Of a DNA stretch of 64,000 bases, positions 55,219-64,000 are shown in pieces. Below the pieces are notes generated by a model. It had not been told where the DNA came from. It searched no databases and saw nothing but the letters and a program-made list of their open reading frames with translations. Each line of letters starts with the position of its first letter. The stretch's first letter is position 1. A program made the translations under genes and the position numbers. Location of the stretch: positions 33,385 through 97,384 of the forward strand of contig NZ_JAGEVG010000018.1 of NCBI RefSeq assembly GCF_017581925.1, in the 5' to 3' direction. The stretch comes from Gelidibacter pelagius (GTDB lineage: Bacteria > Bacteroidota > Bacteroidia > Flavobacteriales > Flavobacteriaceae).

Positions 55219-55611
55219 CTATTTCTTAGCTTTTTTAGTCAAACTCTCATCGTAATTCATAAAAAGATTAATCCATATATTTCGTGAGACGCGCATGATA
55301 AATGGCATAAAAACGATAAGTGTTACTATGATTGTAACAAACGAAGTGGTCAAGCTCAATCCTAAAATAAGAAAGCTGATGACGAATGCCGCAACTGAAA
55401 AAGCTACTCCAACACCATAACTAACGTACATGGCCCCAAAGAAAAATGACGGTTCCATACGATATCTCGTGTTGCAGTTACTGCATCTTTCACGAATTTT
55501 TAAAATGTCCATCAAAGCGAAAGGGTTTGGATTAACGTACATAGATTCTTCATGGCATTTTGGACATTTGCCAGTTAAAATACTATACAACTTACTTCCT
55601 TTTTTTATCAT
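55219..55611 (-). CDS. DUF983 membrane protein with zinc ribbon
   Basis: A 130-aa protein. The N-terminal zinc ribbon has CPKCHEES and CSNCNTRY (four cysteines), and two membrane helices follow (about 57-78 and 82-104). The family is widespread in Bacteroidetes and alpha-proteobacteria and its function is unknown. It is divergent from the ABC-F gene. Confidence 0.88.
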   Translation of the reverse strand: MIKKGSKLYSILTGKCPKCHEESMYVNPNPFALMDILKIRERCSNCNTRYRMEPSFFFGAMYVSYGVGVAFSVAAFVISFLILGLSLTTSFVTIIVTLIVFMPFIMRVSRNIWINLFMNYDESLTKKAKK

Positions 55612-55621
55612 GGTAATTGAT

Positions 55622-55629
55622 TACTTTTG
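55622..55629 (+). promoter_or_regulatory. Promoter -7 box of the ABC-F gene
   Basis: TACTTTTG, an exact TAnnTTTG match, 66 nt before the ABC-F ATG. The -33 box is weak. Confidence 0.45.
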
Positions 55630-55695
55630 CATTTTCAAATAAAAAACAAAATTAAGGTTTTTAAAACCAATGTTTTGTAACAATCCTTACAAATA

Positions 55696-57603
55696 ATGCT
55701 CAACGTACACAATCTTTCTATTTCTTTCCAGGGCGAATACCTTTTTGAAGACCTCACATTTATGCTCGGTGCTGGCGACAGAATCGGTCTCATCGGCAAA
55801 AATGGAGCGGGTAAATCGACCATGCTCAAAATTCTTTCTAAGGAAATGGAACCGGATTCTGGCCAAATTGCTGCCGACAAGAATCTGAGTATTGGATTCT
55901 TGAAACAGGACATTGATTTTGTTTTGGGCAGGACCGTACTTGAAGAAGCTTATGAGGCTTTCAAGGAAATTAAGGAGTTGGAGGCCAAGATTGATGATAT
56001 CAACCATCAACTGGTGGAGCGTACCGATTATGAAAGTGAAATTTATCATCAGTTGATGGTCGATGTCAGCGATATCCAACACCAATACGAAATCAGTGGA
56101 GGCTATAATTATCAAGGAGAAACTGAAAAGATTCTTCAAGGTTTGGGTTTTAAACGTGAGGATTTTAATAAACTTACCGATACCTTCTCCGGTGGATGGC
56201 GTATGCGGATTGAACTGGCCAAATTATTACTTCAAAACAATGACATCCTCCTTTTAGATGAGCCTACCAACCATTTGGATATTGAATCGATCATTTGGCT
56301 GGAAAGTTTTTTAAAGAATTATGTTGGAGCCGTAGTCATTGTATCGCATGATAAAATGTTCTTGGATAATGTGACCAATCGTACCATTGAAATTTCCCTT
56401 GGACGAATTTACGATTATAAAAAGCCATATTCTCAATACTTAGTGCTTCGGAATGAGCTGAAGACACAACAATTGGCATCACAAAAAAATCAACAAAAAC
56501 AGATTGAGCAGACGGAAAAGTTGATCGAAAAGTTTCGGGCTAAGGCTTCTAAAGCAACTATGGCCCAATCGCTCATCAAGAAATTGGATCGTATGGACCG
56601 AATTGAAGTGGATGAGGATGACAATAGCGTGATGACTCTTAACTTCCCAGTTTCGGTAGTTCCGGGTAAGGTGGTGGTTGAAGCGCATCAAATATCAAAA
56701 AAATACGGCGACTTACAAGTGCTTAAAAACATAGACCTGAATGTTGAACGTGGGAGCAAAATAGCTTTTGTCGGGCAGAACGGTCAAGGAAAGTCCACCT
56801 TAGCCAAGATTATTGTTGGAGAATTGAAGCATGAGGGCCATTTGAAACTCGGCCATAATGTGCAAATTGGCTATTTTGCCCAAAATCAGGCAGAATATTT
56901 AGATGGGAGCAAAACAGTATTGGATACCATGATTGATGCCGCCAATGAGAAGAATAGAAGTAAAGTACGTGATATTTTAGGGTCTTTTCTTTTTAGAGGT
57001 GAGGAGGCTGAAAAATACGTGCGCGTCCTTTCAGGAGGTGAGCGTAATCGTTTAGCTCTGGCAAAATTATTATTGCAACCTTTTAATGTGTTGGTGATGG
57101 ATGAACCTACCAACCACTTGGACATTAAGTCTAAGAATGTATTGAAGGAGGCCTTGAAGAGATTTGAAGGCACTTTGATTTTAGTATCCCATGATAGGGA
57201 TTTTCTCCAAGGCTTGACTAAAAGTGTGTACGAATTTAAGGATCAGAAAATCAAGGAGTATTTAGGTGATATTGATTTTTATTTAGATCAGCGGAATGTT
57301 GAAAATTTAAGAGAGGTTGAAAAACGCGATGTCGTTAAAGTTGAACCTAAAGAGACCAATAAACAGACCTATGAAGATCAAAAGAAATTAAAATCCTTGA
57401 ATAATAGGTTGAGCAATGTAGAGGCCAAGATAAGCCAACACGAAAAAGATATCAAAACTATGGATGTCGCCCTTGCCAGTGACTACGATAAAACAGTTGC
57501 TGATCCTAAGTTTTTTGATCACTACGAAACAAAAAAGAAAAAACTTTCAAAGTTGATGACTGAATGGGAGTCCGTGCATGAAGAACTTGAGCACTTAAGT
57601 TAA
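55696..57603 (+). CDS. ABC-F family ATPase (translation factor type)
   Basis: A 635-aa protein with two nucleotide-binding domains and no membrane helices. Domain 1: Walker A GLIGKNGAGKST, signature FSGGWRMRIELA, Walker B LLLDEPTNHLD. The P-site tRNA interaction linker lies between the domains (about 240-310). Domain 2: FVGQNGQGKST, LSGGERNRLALA, VMDEPTNHLD. A coiled-coil C-terminal extension (about 550-635) resembles Uup/YdiF types. Such proteins act on stalled ribosomes rather than as transporters. The small CPXCG gene follows 8 nt after the stop. Confidence 0.94.
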   Translation: MLNVHNLSISFQGEYLFEDLTFMLGAGDRIGLIGKNGAGKSTMLKILSKEMEPDSGQIAADKNLSIGFLKQDIDFVLGRTVLEEAYEAFKEIKELEAKIDDINHQLVERTDYESEIYHQLMVDVSDIQHQYEISGGYNYQGETEKILQGLGFKREDFNKLTDTFSGGWRMRIELAKLLLQNNDILLLDEPTNHLDIESIIWLESFLKNYVGAVVIVSHDKMFLDNVTNRTIEISLGRIYDYKKPYSQYLVLRNELKTQQLASQKNQQKQIEQTEKLIEKFRAKASKATMAQSLIKKLDRMDRIEVDEDDNSVMTLNFPVSVVPGKVVVEAHQISKKYGDLQVLKNIDLNVERGSKIAFVGQNGQGKSTLAKIIVGELKHEGHLKLGHNVQIGYFAQNQAEYLDGSKTVLDTMIDAANEKNRSKVRDILGSFLFRGEEAEKYVRVLSGGERNRLALAKLLLQPFNVLVMDEPTNHLDIKSKNVLKEALKRFEGTLILVSHDRDFLQGLTKSVYEFKDQKIKEYLGDIDFYLDQRNVENLREVEKRDVVKVEPKETNKQTYEDQKKLKSLNNRLSNVEAKISQHEKDIKTMDVALASDYDKTVADPKFFDHYETKKKKLSKLMTEWESVHEELEHLS

Positions 57604-57611
57604 AAACTACC

Positions 57612-57794
57612 ATGGAAGAACATTTTTTTCAATGTCCGCATTGTTGGGAAGATATTTCAATGCTTATAGATTATTCTGTTCCACATCAAAGTTACGTGGA
57701 AGACTGTGAGGTATGTTGCAATCCCATTCAGGTAACCGTGTCCATTTCTGAAGGTGAACTTGTTGGCTTCAATGCTGAAAATATTGAGCAATGA
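57612..57794 (+). CDS. CPXCG-type Cys-rich protein, 60 aa
   Basis: A small protein with two CxxC pairs: CPHCW near the N-terminus and CEVCCNPI in the middle, a zinc-ribbon pattern. The family name motif CPxCG appears here as CPHCW. It is coupled to the ABC-F gene with an 8-nt gap, so a role in ribosome-linked processes is possible but unproven. Confidence 0.88.
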   Translation: MEEHFFQCPHCWEDISMLIDYSVPHQSYVEDCEVCCNPIQVTVSISEGELVGFNAENIEQ

Positions 57795-57882
57795 TTTCTC
57801 TATGATATTTCAAATTTTTACGGTATAAAAATTTCCGTATGTCTATGTAAAAGTTATTCGTAAATGTCTTATTTTTAGGGAT

Positions 57883-59154
57883 ATGCAAGAGGCTTTTTTA
57901 CATTACGTGTGGCAATTTAAAAAGTTTGATACCTCCAAATTAAAAACAACGGCAGGTGAAGCTATTGCTCTGCATAACAATGGGCAGCATAATTTAAATA
58001 GCGGTCCAGATTTTTTCAATGCCCAGCTTGAAATAGATGGACAATTATGGGCGGGAAACGTTGAAATCCACATAAAATCGAGTGATTGGTATGTGCATAA
58101 TCATGAAATTGATTGCGCGTATGATAATGTCATCTTACATGTAGTATATGAACATGACACGAATATCTTCAGAAAAGATAATTCCATAATTCCCACTTTG
58201 GAATTAAAGAGTTTAATACACGCCAATGTGTTTAAGAATTATCAAAAGTTGTTAATGTCACCACATAAATGGATCAATTGCGAATCCGATTTTGCTGAAG
58301 TTGATGATTTTTTGATTTCCAATTGGTTGGAACGCTTGTATATTGAACGACTTGAGCGAAAATCGAAAACTATTGAAGTTCTATTAAATGCATCAAAAAA
58401 TGATTGGGAAGGCGTGTTGTTTAAGCTTTTGGCTAAAAACTTCGGGTTAAAGGTAAACGGTGATGCGTTTTTTAGCATGGCGAATTCTTTTGATTTTTCA
58501 GTGGTCAGAAAAATGCAATCGCAACCTATTCAATTGGAAGCATTGTTTTTTGGTCAATCGGGATTATTGGATACAGAAGTTGAAAATGGATATTTTCAGA
58601 ACCTATCTAATGAATACCAATTTATAAGACAGAAGTTCAATCTGTCAAACGATGAAGTCGTTCCACTTCAGTTTTTTAGACTGCGTCCACCAAATTTCCC
58701 AACCATAAGATTATCGCAATTGGCAATGCTTTACCACGAGCATGCTAATTTGTTTACAAAATTAATGGCCGCAGATACCATCCATGATTTATACGCATTG
58801 TTTCAAGTTGGCACTTCTGACTTTTGGCAGACCCATTTCACTTTTGAAAAAACATCGCGGGGTTCAAAGAAATTATTAACCAAAAGTTTCATTGATTTAT
58901 TGTTGATTAATACCGTCCTTCCGCTAAGGTTTTGTTATTTACAATATCAAGGAAAAAACGCCTCGGAATCTTGTCTTGTGATGGCGCAAGAAATTGCTTC
59001 TGAACAAAATGCAATCATCAAAGCTTTTAATCATCTTAAACCTGTTTCAGATTCTGCTTTGACGTCTCAGGCTTTGATTCAGCTTAAAACAGAATATTGT
59101 GATAAGAATCGCTGTATGAGCTGTGCCATTGGCAATTCACTTTTGGTCAGATAA
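57883..59154 (+). CDS. DUF2851 family protein, 423 aa
   Basis: A Bacteroidetes-typical protein without a signal peptide. The N-terminal domain contains SGPDFFNAQLE (Pro42-Asp43), GNVEIHIKSSDW (Glu61, His63, Lys65) and YDNVILHVVYEHD, a layout reminiscent of PD-(D/E)xK nucleases. The long middle is helical, and the C-terminus has a cysteine cluster (EYCDKNRCMSCAIGN). A nucleic-acid role is a guess from these patterns. It begins 88 nt after the CPXCG gene and is followed by PspC. Confidence 0.85.
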   Translation: MQEAFLHYVWQFKKFDTSKLKTTAGEAIALHNNGQHNLNSGPDFFNAQLEIDGQLWAGNVEIHIKSSDWYVHNHEIDCAYDNVILHVVYEHDTNIFRKDNSIIPTLELKSLIHANVFKNYQKLLMSPHKWINCESDFAEVDDFLISNWLERLYIERLERKSKTIEVLLNASKNDWEGVLFKLLAKNFGLKVNGDAFFSMANSFDFSVVRKMQSQPIQLEALFFGQSGLLDTEVENGYFQNLSNEYQFIRQKFNLSNDEVVPLQFFRLRPPNFPTIRLSQLAMLYHEHANLFTKLMAADTIHDLYALFQVGTSDFWQTHFTFEKTSRGSKKLLTKSFIDLLLINTVLPLRFCYLQYQGKNASESCLVMAQEIASEQNAIIKAFNHLKPVSDSALTSQALIQLKTEYCDKNRCMSCAIGNSLLVR

Positions 59155-59191
59155 GAACTGGGTTTAATAGAAAAAAATAGTAATTTGCAAT

Positions 59192-59419
59192 ATGAACATT
59201 TTTTATAGATCCTTACTTTATTTTCAAAAACGTGGTTACTACGTTTGTCAGCGCATTGCCGACCGATTGGGTATTCGAGCCAAGGTTGTAAGGACCTCGT
59301 TCATGTACCTCACTTTTGTAACACTTGGCTTTGGATTTGCTTTGTATCTGTTCATTGCATTCTGGATGCGAATTAAAGATTTAATTTACACAAAGCGTTC
59401 TTCTGTTTTTGATCTATAA
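59192..59419 (+). CDS. PspC domain protein, 75 aa
   Basis: A small membrane protein of the PspC (phage shock protein C) family: a cytoplasmic N-terminus with GYYVCQRIADRLGIRAKVVR, then one long hydrophobic segment (TSFMYLTFVTLGFGFALYLF). In Bacteroidetes PspC-like domains often stand alone; a stress-response role is inferred from family only. Confidence 0.82.
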   Translation: MNIFYRSLLYFQKRGYYVCQRIADRLGIRAKVVRTSFMYLTFVTLGFGFALYLFIAFWMRIKDLIYTKRSSVFDL

Positions 59420-59792
59420 TATGGATTATTGGTTAAGGCATAATCATCAAAAAGTCGAAATGATTTGATATTATTTAGTGTTTGATGTACAACTTAAAAC
59501 GTTTTTTATTCCCATCAGTGGGTGTTAATTCCCAGAGACTCACCTCGATCGAAAATATGATTTCTGATTCATACCTTGTAGGCTTGCCCATCCGTGGCGA
59601 TCGGACGGATCCTGAGGTTCTTGATTTCGATAATAGGCTATTTATAAAACGGCTAAACTCAAAACTCCTTCTCAATATTAAGATAGATTGTTCTGTTTTT
59701 CATTTTAACAACCAAATCTTTATAAAATCATTTTTTTTTAGCATCTTGTGATGTTTTTTAACCGATTATTAATAACTAACTAAAATCCACCT
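59420..59792. other. Intergenic region before the symporter gene, no convincing gene
   Basis: An 89-codon plus-strand frame at 59482-59751 has no similarity I recognise and is probably chance. It crosses a GC-rich inverted repeat at about 59589-59611 (ATCCGT with ACGGAT around GGCGATCGG) that looks like an intergenic repeat rather than coding DNA. Confidence 0.5.
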
Positions 59793-61865
59793 ATGAAGAA
59801 GTGTCTTCTTACCCTATTTAGTACATTATTACCAATTTTATTTTTCGCCCAAGATTTTGATGTTAAAGGCGAAGCATTTAATCCTTCAGATAATATTAAT
59901 GATGGGGTTATCAAAGTCAGTGCCTCTGGCGGTGTCCCGCCTTACACTTACCGATGGAGTAATCAAAGCACACCTTTAAATTCCAATGAAGCTGTCGGTT
60001 TGACTGAAGGAATTCCTTACACTGTGGTCATAACGGATGCGGTAGGAGATACAAAAACGGTTGTATATACGGTAAAGACCCAGGCAATTACAGAAGTATT
60101 TAATGGTACAATGACCCCTGCAGTAGCTACTTTAGGGGCCGTTTTATTTTGGGATCCATTTGCCACAATAGGTATTTATGACCCCGTTGTTTATGCCGAT
60201 GCGAAACAAATAGGTATTCCAGGTTGGACAAATGAGGTAGAAAACAAATATGTTCTTAAGGAATGGCTACAGCCTGAAGGCGCTCGAGTGTCTAAAGATG
60301 TTCCAATCGCAATTATAACGGACCAAGAGGGAAAGGAGATGACCATAACCGCTTCTGCCAGGGGAGAACTAAAACACCTTACGGCTGCGGGAGAAACTAT
60401 TTATAATTCTGAAAATCAAAAACATGTCATTGAGCAAGGTGCCCATTTTTTCGGTCAAATTGTATATGATAAACCCTTGGTCTTAACACATCCAAATGGC
60501 GATCCATTGACAAAACCGATTCCATTCATTGTTATATGGCTGGTTTTGGGAGCTTTATTTTTTACTTTGAGAATGGGCTTTATAAATTTTAGAGGCTTTA
60601 GACACGCCATTGATTTAGCGAGAGGAAAATATGATGACCCAGACGCACCTGGTCAAGTAACCCATTTTCAGGCCTTGGCTACAGCAGTTTCTGGTACCGT
60701 TGGTTTGGGGAATATCGCAGGAGTCGCAGTGGCAATTTCTTTAGGTGGTGCGGGAGCAACATTTTGGATGATTGTCTGTGGGCTTTTGGGGATGTCCACG
60801 AAATTTGTAGAATGTACCTTAGGAGTGAAGTATAGGGACATCTTACCAGATGGTCGCGTGTTTGGTGGTCCGATGAATTATTTGCGCTATGGACTTGAGA
60901 AAAGACAAATGAAAGGTCTTGGTAAAGTTTTGGCTGGTTTGTTTGCAGTTTTAGCTGTTGGTGCCTCTTTTGGAGGAGGGAATATGTTTCAGGCCAATCA
61001 ATCTTTTGAACAGTTAGCTGGTCAATTTCCAATGTTGGCAGGTCACGGATTTTGGTTTGGAATTGTTACGGCTATTTTGGTGGGCGTAGTTATTATAGGT
61101 GGTATCAGTAGTATTGCTAAAGTAACAGGAAAGGTAGTGCCAATTATGGCTTCTATTTATATTGTTGCAGCATTGGCAGTAATCATTATGAACATCCAAA
61201 ACGTAGGTCCTGCATTCGCTGCTATTTACGATGGTGCTTTTAATGCATCAGCTTTAAAAGGTGGTGTTATAGGTGTTTTAGTGATTGGCTTCCAGCGTGC
61301 GGCATTCTCAAATGAGGCCGGTGTTGGTTCGGCAGCAATAGCCCACAGTACAGCAAAAACTAACCATCCGCCATCAGAAGGTTTCGTAGCTTTATTGGAG
61401 CCATTTATTGACACGGTCGTGGTATGTACATTAACGGCATTGGTATTGATATTTACGGGAATGCATGAAGTAGAAGGTATGGCAGGAGCACAATTGACCT
61501 CGGATGCATTTGGAAGTCAAATTTCTTGGTTCCCTTATGTATTGGCTTTGGCTGTTTTCTTATTTGCATTTTCAACAATGATTTCTTGGTCTTATTACGG
61601 TATGAGAGCTTGGACTTACTTATTCGGAAAGAGTAAAAGAATCGAATTCATCTATAAAATGTTATTCTTGGTTTTTGTGGTCATCGGTGCTTCAGTTAGT
61701 TTAGGTGCTGTTCTCGATTTCTCTGATATGATGATTCTCGCTATGTCTTTTCCTAATATTATCGGATTGTACATTATGTCAAAAGAAGTCAAAATCGATC
61801 TGGATTCCTATATTCAAAAATTAAAGGCGAATTTGCTTTATAAAAAGCAGGAGCCTAATAAATAA
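59793..61865 (+). CDS. Na+/alanine symporter family protein with SprB-like and lipoyl-like N-terminal domains
   Basis: A 690-aa protein, far longer than the usual 450-500 aa for AGCS symporters. After a signal peptide (about 1-20) comes an SprB-like repeat (about 25-97, [28 protein letters not shown]). A first membrane helix (about 105-125) precedes an inserted beta-rich domain (about 150-235, [31 protein letters not shown]) like a biotinyl/lipoyl barrel but without the modified Lys. The AGCS core follows from about 245, with signature [20 protein letters not shown] and [16 protein letters not shown]. Imports an amino acid with Na+, probably alanine or glycine; the N-terminal domains may face the periplasm. 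Confidence 0.88.
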   Translation: MKKCLLTLFSTLLPILFFAQDFDVKGEAFNPSDNINDGVIKVSASGGVPPYTYRWSNQSTPLNSNEAVGLTEGIPYTVVITDAVGDTKTVVYTVKTQAITEVFNGTMTPAVATLGAVLFWDPFATIGIYDPVVYADAKQIGIPGWTNEVENKYVLKEWLQPEGARVSKDVPIAIITDQEGKEMTITASARGELKHLTAAGETIYNSENQKHVIEQGAHFFGQIVYDKPLVLTHPNGDPLTKPIPFIVIWLVLGALFFTLRMGFINFRGFRHAIDLARGKYDDPDAPGQVTHFQALATAVSGTVGLGNIAGVAVAISLGGAGATFWMIVCGLLGMSTKFVECTLGVKYRDILPDGRVFGGPMNYLRYGLEKRQMKGLGKVLAGLFAVLAVGASFGGGNMFQANQSFEQLAGQFPMLAGHGFWFGIVTAILVGVVIIGGISSIAKVTGKVVPIMASIYIVAALAVIIMNIQNVGPAFAAIYDGAFNASALKGGVIGVLVIGFQRAAFSNEAGVGSAAIAHSTAKTNHPPSEGFVALLEPFIDTVVVCTLTALVLIFTGMHEVEGMAGAQLTSDAFGSQISWFPYVLALAVFLFAFSTMISWSYYGMRAWTYLFGKSKRIEFIYKMLFLVFVVIGASVSLGAVLDFSDMMILAMSFPNIIGLYIMSKEVKIDLDSYIQKLKANLLYKKQEPNK

Positions 61866-61873
61866 AAAACAAT

Positions 61874-62767
61874 ATGGCATATAAATCCCATTTCAAGTTT
61901 TCTAACAGTCAACGGAATGGGATTTTTTTGTTGGCTATACTCATCATTGTTTTTCAATGTGTCTATGCCTTTGTAGATTTTTCTTCGGAAAGCGTAAGAC
62001 CTGACAAAATAGCTTTGGAAAGGTTTCGACAACAAGTCGATTCATTAAAAAGAATAGAGATAGATAAGAACAAACCGAAAGTCTATCCATTCAATCCAAA
62101 TTATATCACGGATTTTAAAGGTTATACGCTTGGCATGACCACGGAAGAAATTGACCGCTTACTGGAATTTAGAGGGAAAGATCAATGGGTCAATTCAATC
62201 AAACAATTTCAAGAGGTGACCAAGGTTTCAGATTCTTTGCTTGATGTTATTTCACCATTATTTCAATTTCCAAACTGGGTTACTGATCCAAAGCCTAAGG
62301 TCAGTCGGGTAAATAATTCTAAGATTCAATCTCAGACAGTATTTGGTTTAAAGACCTATGACCAAAAAATCGATTTAAACAGCGCCTCAACTCAAGAGTT
62401 GCAGAAGGTCAATGGTATCGGCGAAAAGCTGTCTGATAATATTATCAAATATAGAAATAGGTTTAAAGGTGGTTTTATTTCAGAAGTCCAACTTCAGGAT
62501 ATTTACGGGTTGACGCCAGAAGTAATAGAACGTATCACAAATGATTTTGCAGTAAAAACACCGAGGCAGGTCGAGAAGATAAATCTCAATAGTGCTACAA
62601 AGGACGAACTGGTCACTATTCAGCATATTGATTATGAAATTGCACACTATATTATTGAGCAGAGAACTCTGAGAGATGGGTTTAAATCATTTGATGAACT
62701 GTTGAAAGTTAAAAAGTTTCCAATCCAAAAATTCGAGATAATTAGGTTATATTTGACCCTGAATTAA
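61874..62767 (+). CDS. Helix-hairpin-helix domain protein (ComEA-like)
   Basis: A 297-aa protein with one N-terminal membrane helix (about 14-34) and two or three helix-hairpin-helix units, including KIDLNSASTQELQKVNGIGE and EKINLNSATKDELVTIQHID. The latter repeats are of the ComEA type that binds double-stranded DNA during natural transformation. Membrane anchoring with periplasmic HhH would fit DNA uptake, but no other competence gene is in the window. It starts 8 nt after the symporter gene and may be cotranscribed. Confidence 0.88.
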   Translation: MAYKSHFKFSNSQRNGIFLLAILIIVFQCVYAFVDFSSESVRPDKIALERFRQQVDSLKRIEIDKNKPKVYPFNPNYITDFKGYTLGMTTEEIDRLLEFRGKDQWVNSIKQFQEVTKVSDSLLDVISPLFQFPNWVTDPKPKVSRVNNSKIQSQTVFGLKTYDQKIDLNSASTQELQKVNGIGEKLSDNIIKYRNRFKGGFISEVQLQDIYGLTPEVIERITNDFAVKTPRQVEKINLNSATKDELVTIQHIDYEIAHYIIEQRTLRDGFKSFDELLKVKKFPIQKFEIIRLYLTLN

Positions 62768-62784
62768 ATGAAAAATAAAAATAT

Positions 62785-63951
62785 ATGAACAGCATGTACT
62801 TCACAGAAGAACATCAACTTTTTAGACAAAGTTTACAGGATTTTTTAAAGAAGGAAGTCGTTCCCCATGTTGATAAATGGGAAAAGACAGGAACCATTGA
62901 ACGCTTTATATGGAAAAAGTTTGGCGACATGGGTTTTTTCGGAATTAATTATCCTGAAGCTTATGGCGGAATGGATCTCGATTTATTCTATACCGTTATT
63001 TTTCTTGAAGAGTTACAAAAAGTAAATTCCGGTGGCTTTGCTGCTGCCATGTGGGCACATGCGTATCTTGCCATGACACATCTCAATAAGGAAGGCAGTC
63101 ATGAAATAAAGGAAAAATATTTAGCGCCAAGTATTACTGGTGATAAAATTGGCTGTTTGTGCATTACGGAGCCGTTTGGTGGAAGTGACGTTGCAGGCAT
63201 GCGCACCACTGCTGAAAAAAAAGGCGATACCTATGTGATTAATGGTTCAAAAACGTTTATTACGAATGGCATCTATAGTGATTATTTAGTGGTTGCTGCC
63301 AAAACTGATCCTGAAGCTGGCCATAACGGAATGAGTATTTTTGTAATGGACAGAGATACGCCTGGAATCTCAGCCACCAAACTTGATAAATTAGGATGGA
63401 GGGCGTCAGACACTGGAGAAATCGCTTTTGATAATGTCGTCATTCCTGCAGATCAACTTATGGGAGAAGAAGGCAAAGGCTTTCCATATATCATGCAGCA
63501 CTTCGCTTTAGAAAGATTGATTATGGGTATCAATTCTCATGCAAGGGCAGAATTTGCACTTGAATATGCCGTTAAGTATATGTCTGAGCGTACCGCTTTT
63601 GGTAGAACCATAGATAAATTTCAGGCCTTACGCCATAAAGTAGCGGATTTTTATACCGATATGGAAATATGCAAGGAATTTAATTATTCTGTAGCTTATC
63701 GTTTAAACAAAGGAGAATATGTGGTTAAAGAAGCGACCATGTCCAAATTGCATTCTACCAAAATGGCTGATGAGGTGATATATGGCTGTCTTCAGTTTCT
63801 AGGTGGATATGGGTATATGGAGGACTATCCGATGGCGCGATTGCTAAGAGATAGCAGGTTGGGCCCTATCGGCGGAGGCACTTCTGAGATTTTGAGAGAA
63901 ATCATCGCTAAAATGGTGATCGATAAGAAGGACTATAAACCGGCGACCTAA
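62785..63951 (+). CDS. Acyl-CoA dehydrogenase, long-chain (LCAD) type
   Basis: A 388-aa flavoenzyme for the first step of fatty-acid beta-oxidation, with the family signatures CITEPFGGSDVAGMRTTA and FLGGYGYMEDYPMARLLRD. The catalytic base normally at the C-terminal YEGT site is absent (IGGGTSEI here), and a Glu (Glu243) sits in HFALERLIMG, the position of the base in long-chain dehydrogenases. It therefore most resembles the LCAD subgroup. It starts 17 nt after the HhH gene. The gene is complete; the last 49 nt of the window hold nothing recognisable. Confidence 0.93.
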   Translation: MNSMYFTEEHQLFRQSLQDFLKKEVVPHVDKWEKTGTIERFIWKKFGDMGFFGINYPEAYGGMDLDLFYTVIFLEELQKVNSGGFAAAMWAHAYLAMTHLNKEGSHEIKEKYLAPSITGDKIGCLCITEPFGGSDVAGMRTTAEKKGDTYVINGSKTFITNGIYSDYLVVAAKTDPEAGHNGMSIFVMDRDTPGISATKLDKLGWRASDTGEIAFDNVVIPADQLMGEEGKGFPYIMQHFALERLIMGINSHARAEFALEYAVKYMSERTAFGRTIDKFQALRHKVADFYTDMEICKEFNYSVAYRLNKGEYVVKEATMSKLHSTKMADEVIYGCLQFLGGYGYMEDYPMARLLRDSRLGPIGGGTSEILREIIAKMVIDKKDYKPAT

Positions 63952-64000
63952 GTATTTTGATCATCATTTTAGCGAAAATTCATTCTAATTGCGCTAAAAT

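Noticed and set aside
59482..59751. An 89-codon plus-strand open frame before the symporter
   Set aside because: No recognisable similarity, no promoter box, and it runs through a GC-rich inverted repeat of intergenic type; likely chance.
1..64000. CRISPR arrays, tRNA or rRNA genes, insertion sequences, prophage
   Set aside because: No regularly spaced repeats, no tRNA-like arms with CCA ends, no rRNA sequence, and no transposase or phage structural gene was recognised.

Overview
The window is an AT-rich stretch of chromosome from a member of the Bacteroidetes, almost certainly a marine-type Flavobacteriaceae. The main evidence is the complete gliding/type IX secretion core gldK-gldL-gldM-gldN, an XrtF-type exosortase with its partner protein, Bacteroidetes-style promoters (TTTG, about 19 nt, TAnnTTTG), and family-typical genes such as DUF1573, DUF2851, DUF983, HYC_CC_PP and LVIVD proteins. 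Most genes are housekeeping and look intact. No rRNA, tRNA, CRISPR array, insertion sequence or prophage was recognised.

Layout. 1-9.6 kb: Nif3-like protein (cut by the window edge), a lipoprotein, lpxK, a TPR hybrid histidine kinase, GAPDH and lipA, then a small operon of Cys-rich membrane protein, GT2 glycosyltransferase, ECF sigma factor and an NRAMP-like transporter. 9.8-10.5 kb: a decayed aquaporin pseudogene. 10.6-16.3 kb: an ECF sigma/anti-sigma pair, an aminotransferase-murB pair, an aspartyl protease with PDZ domain, and a DUF1573 protein. 16.5-26.9 kb: valS, then the rod-shape operon mreB-mreC-mreD-mrdA-rodA, with purH upstream. 27-29.8 kb: two tandemly duplicated MacB-type permeases. 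29.9-36 kb: a free-methionine-sulfoxide reductase-like GAF protein, the XrtF pair, a probable metal-handling cluster (HYC_CC_PP protein, TonB-dependent receptor, secreted HMA protein) and a ChaN-like protein. 36-43 kb: groES-groEL, then a minus-strand run of miaB, sigma-54 activator, LptE, TPR protein and secG. 43-54 kb: a membrane protein, an LVIVD lipoprotein, topA, a degenerate ureohydrolase and gldKLMN. 54-64 kb: an FAD oxidoreductase, DUF983, an ABC-F ATPase, a CPXCG protein, DUF2851, PspC, a Na+/alanine-type symporter with unusual N-terminal domains, a helix-hairpin-helix protein and a long-chain-type acyl-CoA dehydrogenase.

How the parts connect. Envelope biogenesis dominates: lipid A (LpxK, LptE), peptidoglycan (MurB, MrdA, RodA, MreBCD), protein export (SecG, GldKLMN, XrtF) and metal uptake through the outer membrane. 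Points most worth a second look are the ureohydrolase homologue beside gldKLMN that has lost three of six metal ligands, the symporter with an SprB-like repeat and a lipoyl-like domain at its N-terminus, the Cys-rich HYC_CC_PP/TonB receptor/HMA cluster, the NRAMP homologue without the metal-binding motifs, the tandem permeases with patchy sequence homogenisation, and a family of short hairpin elements between genes.
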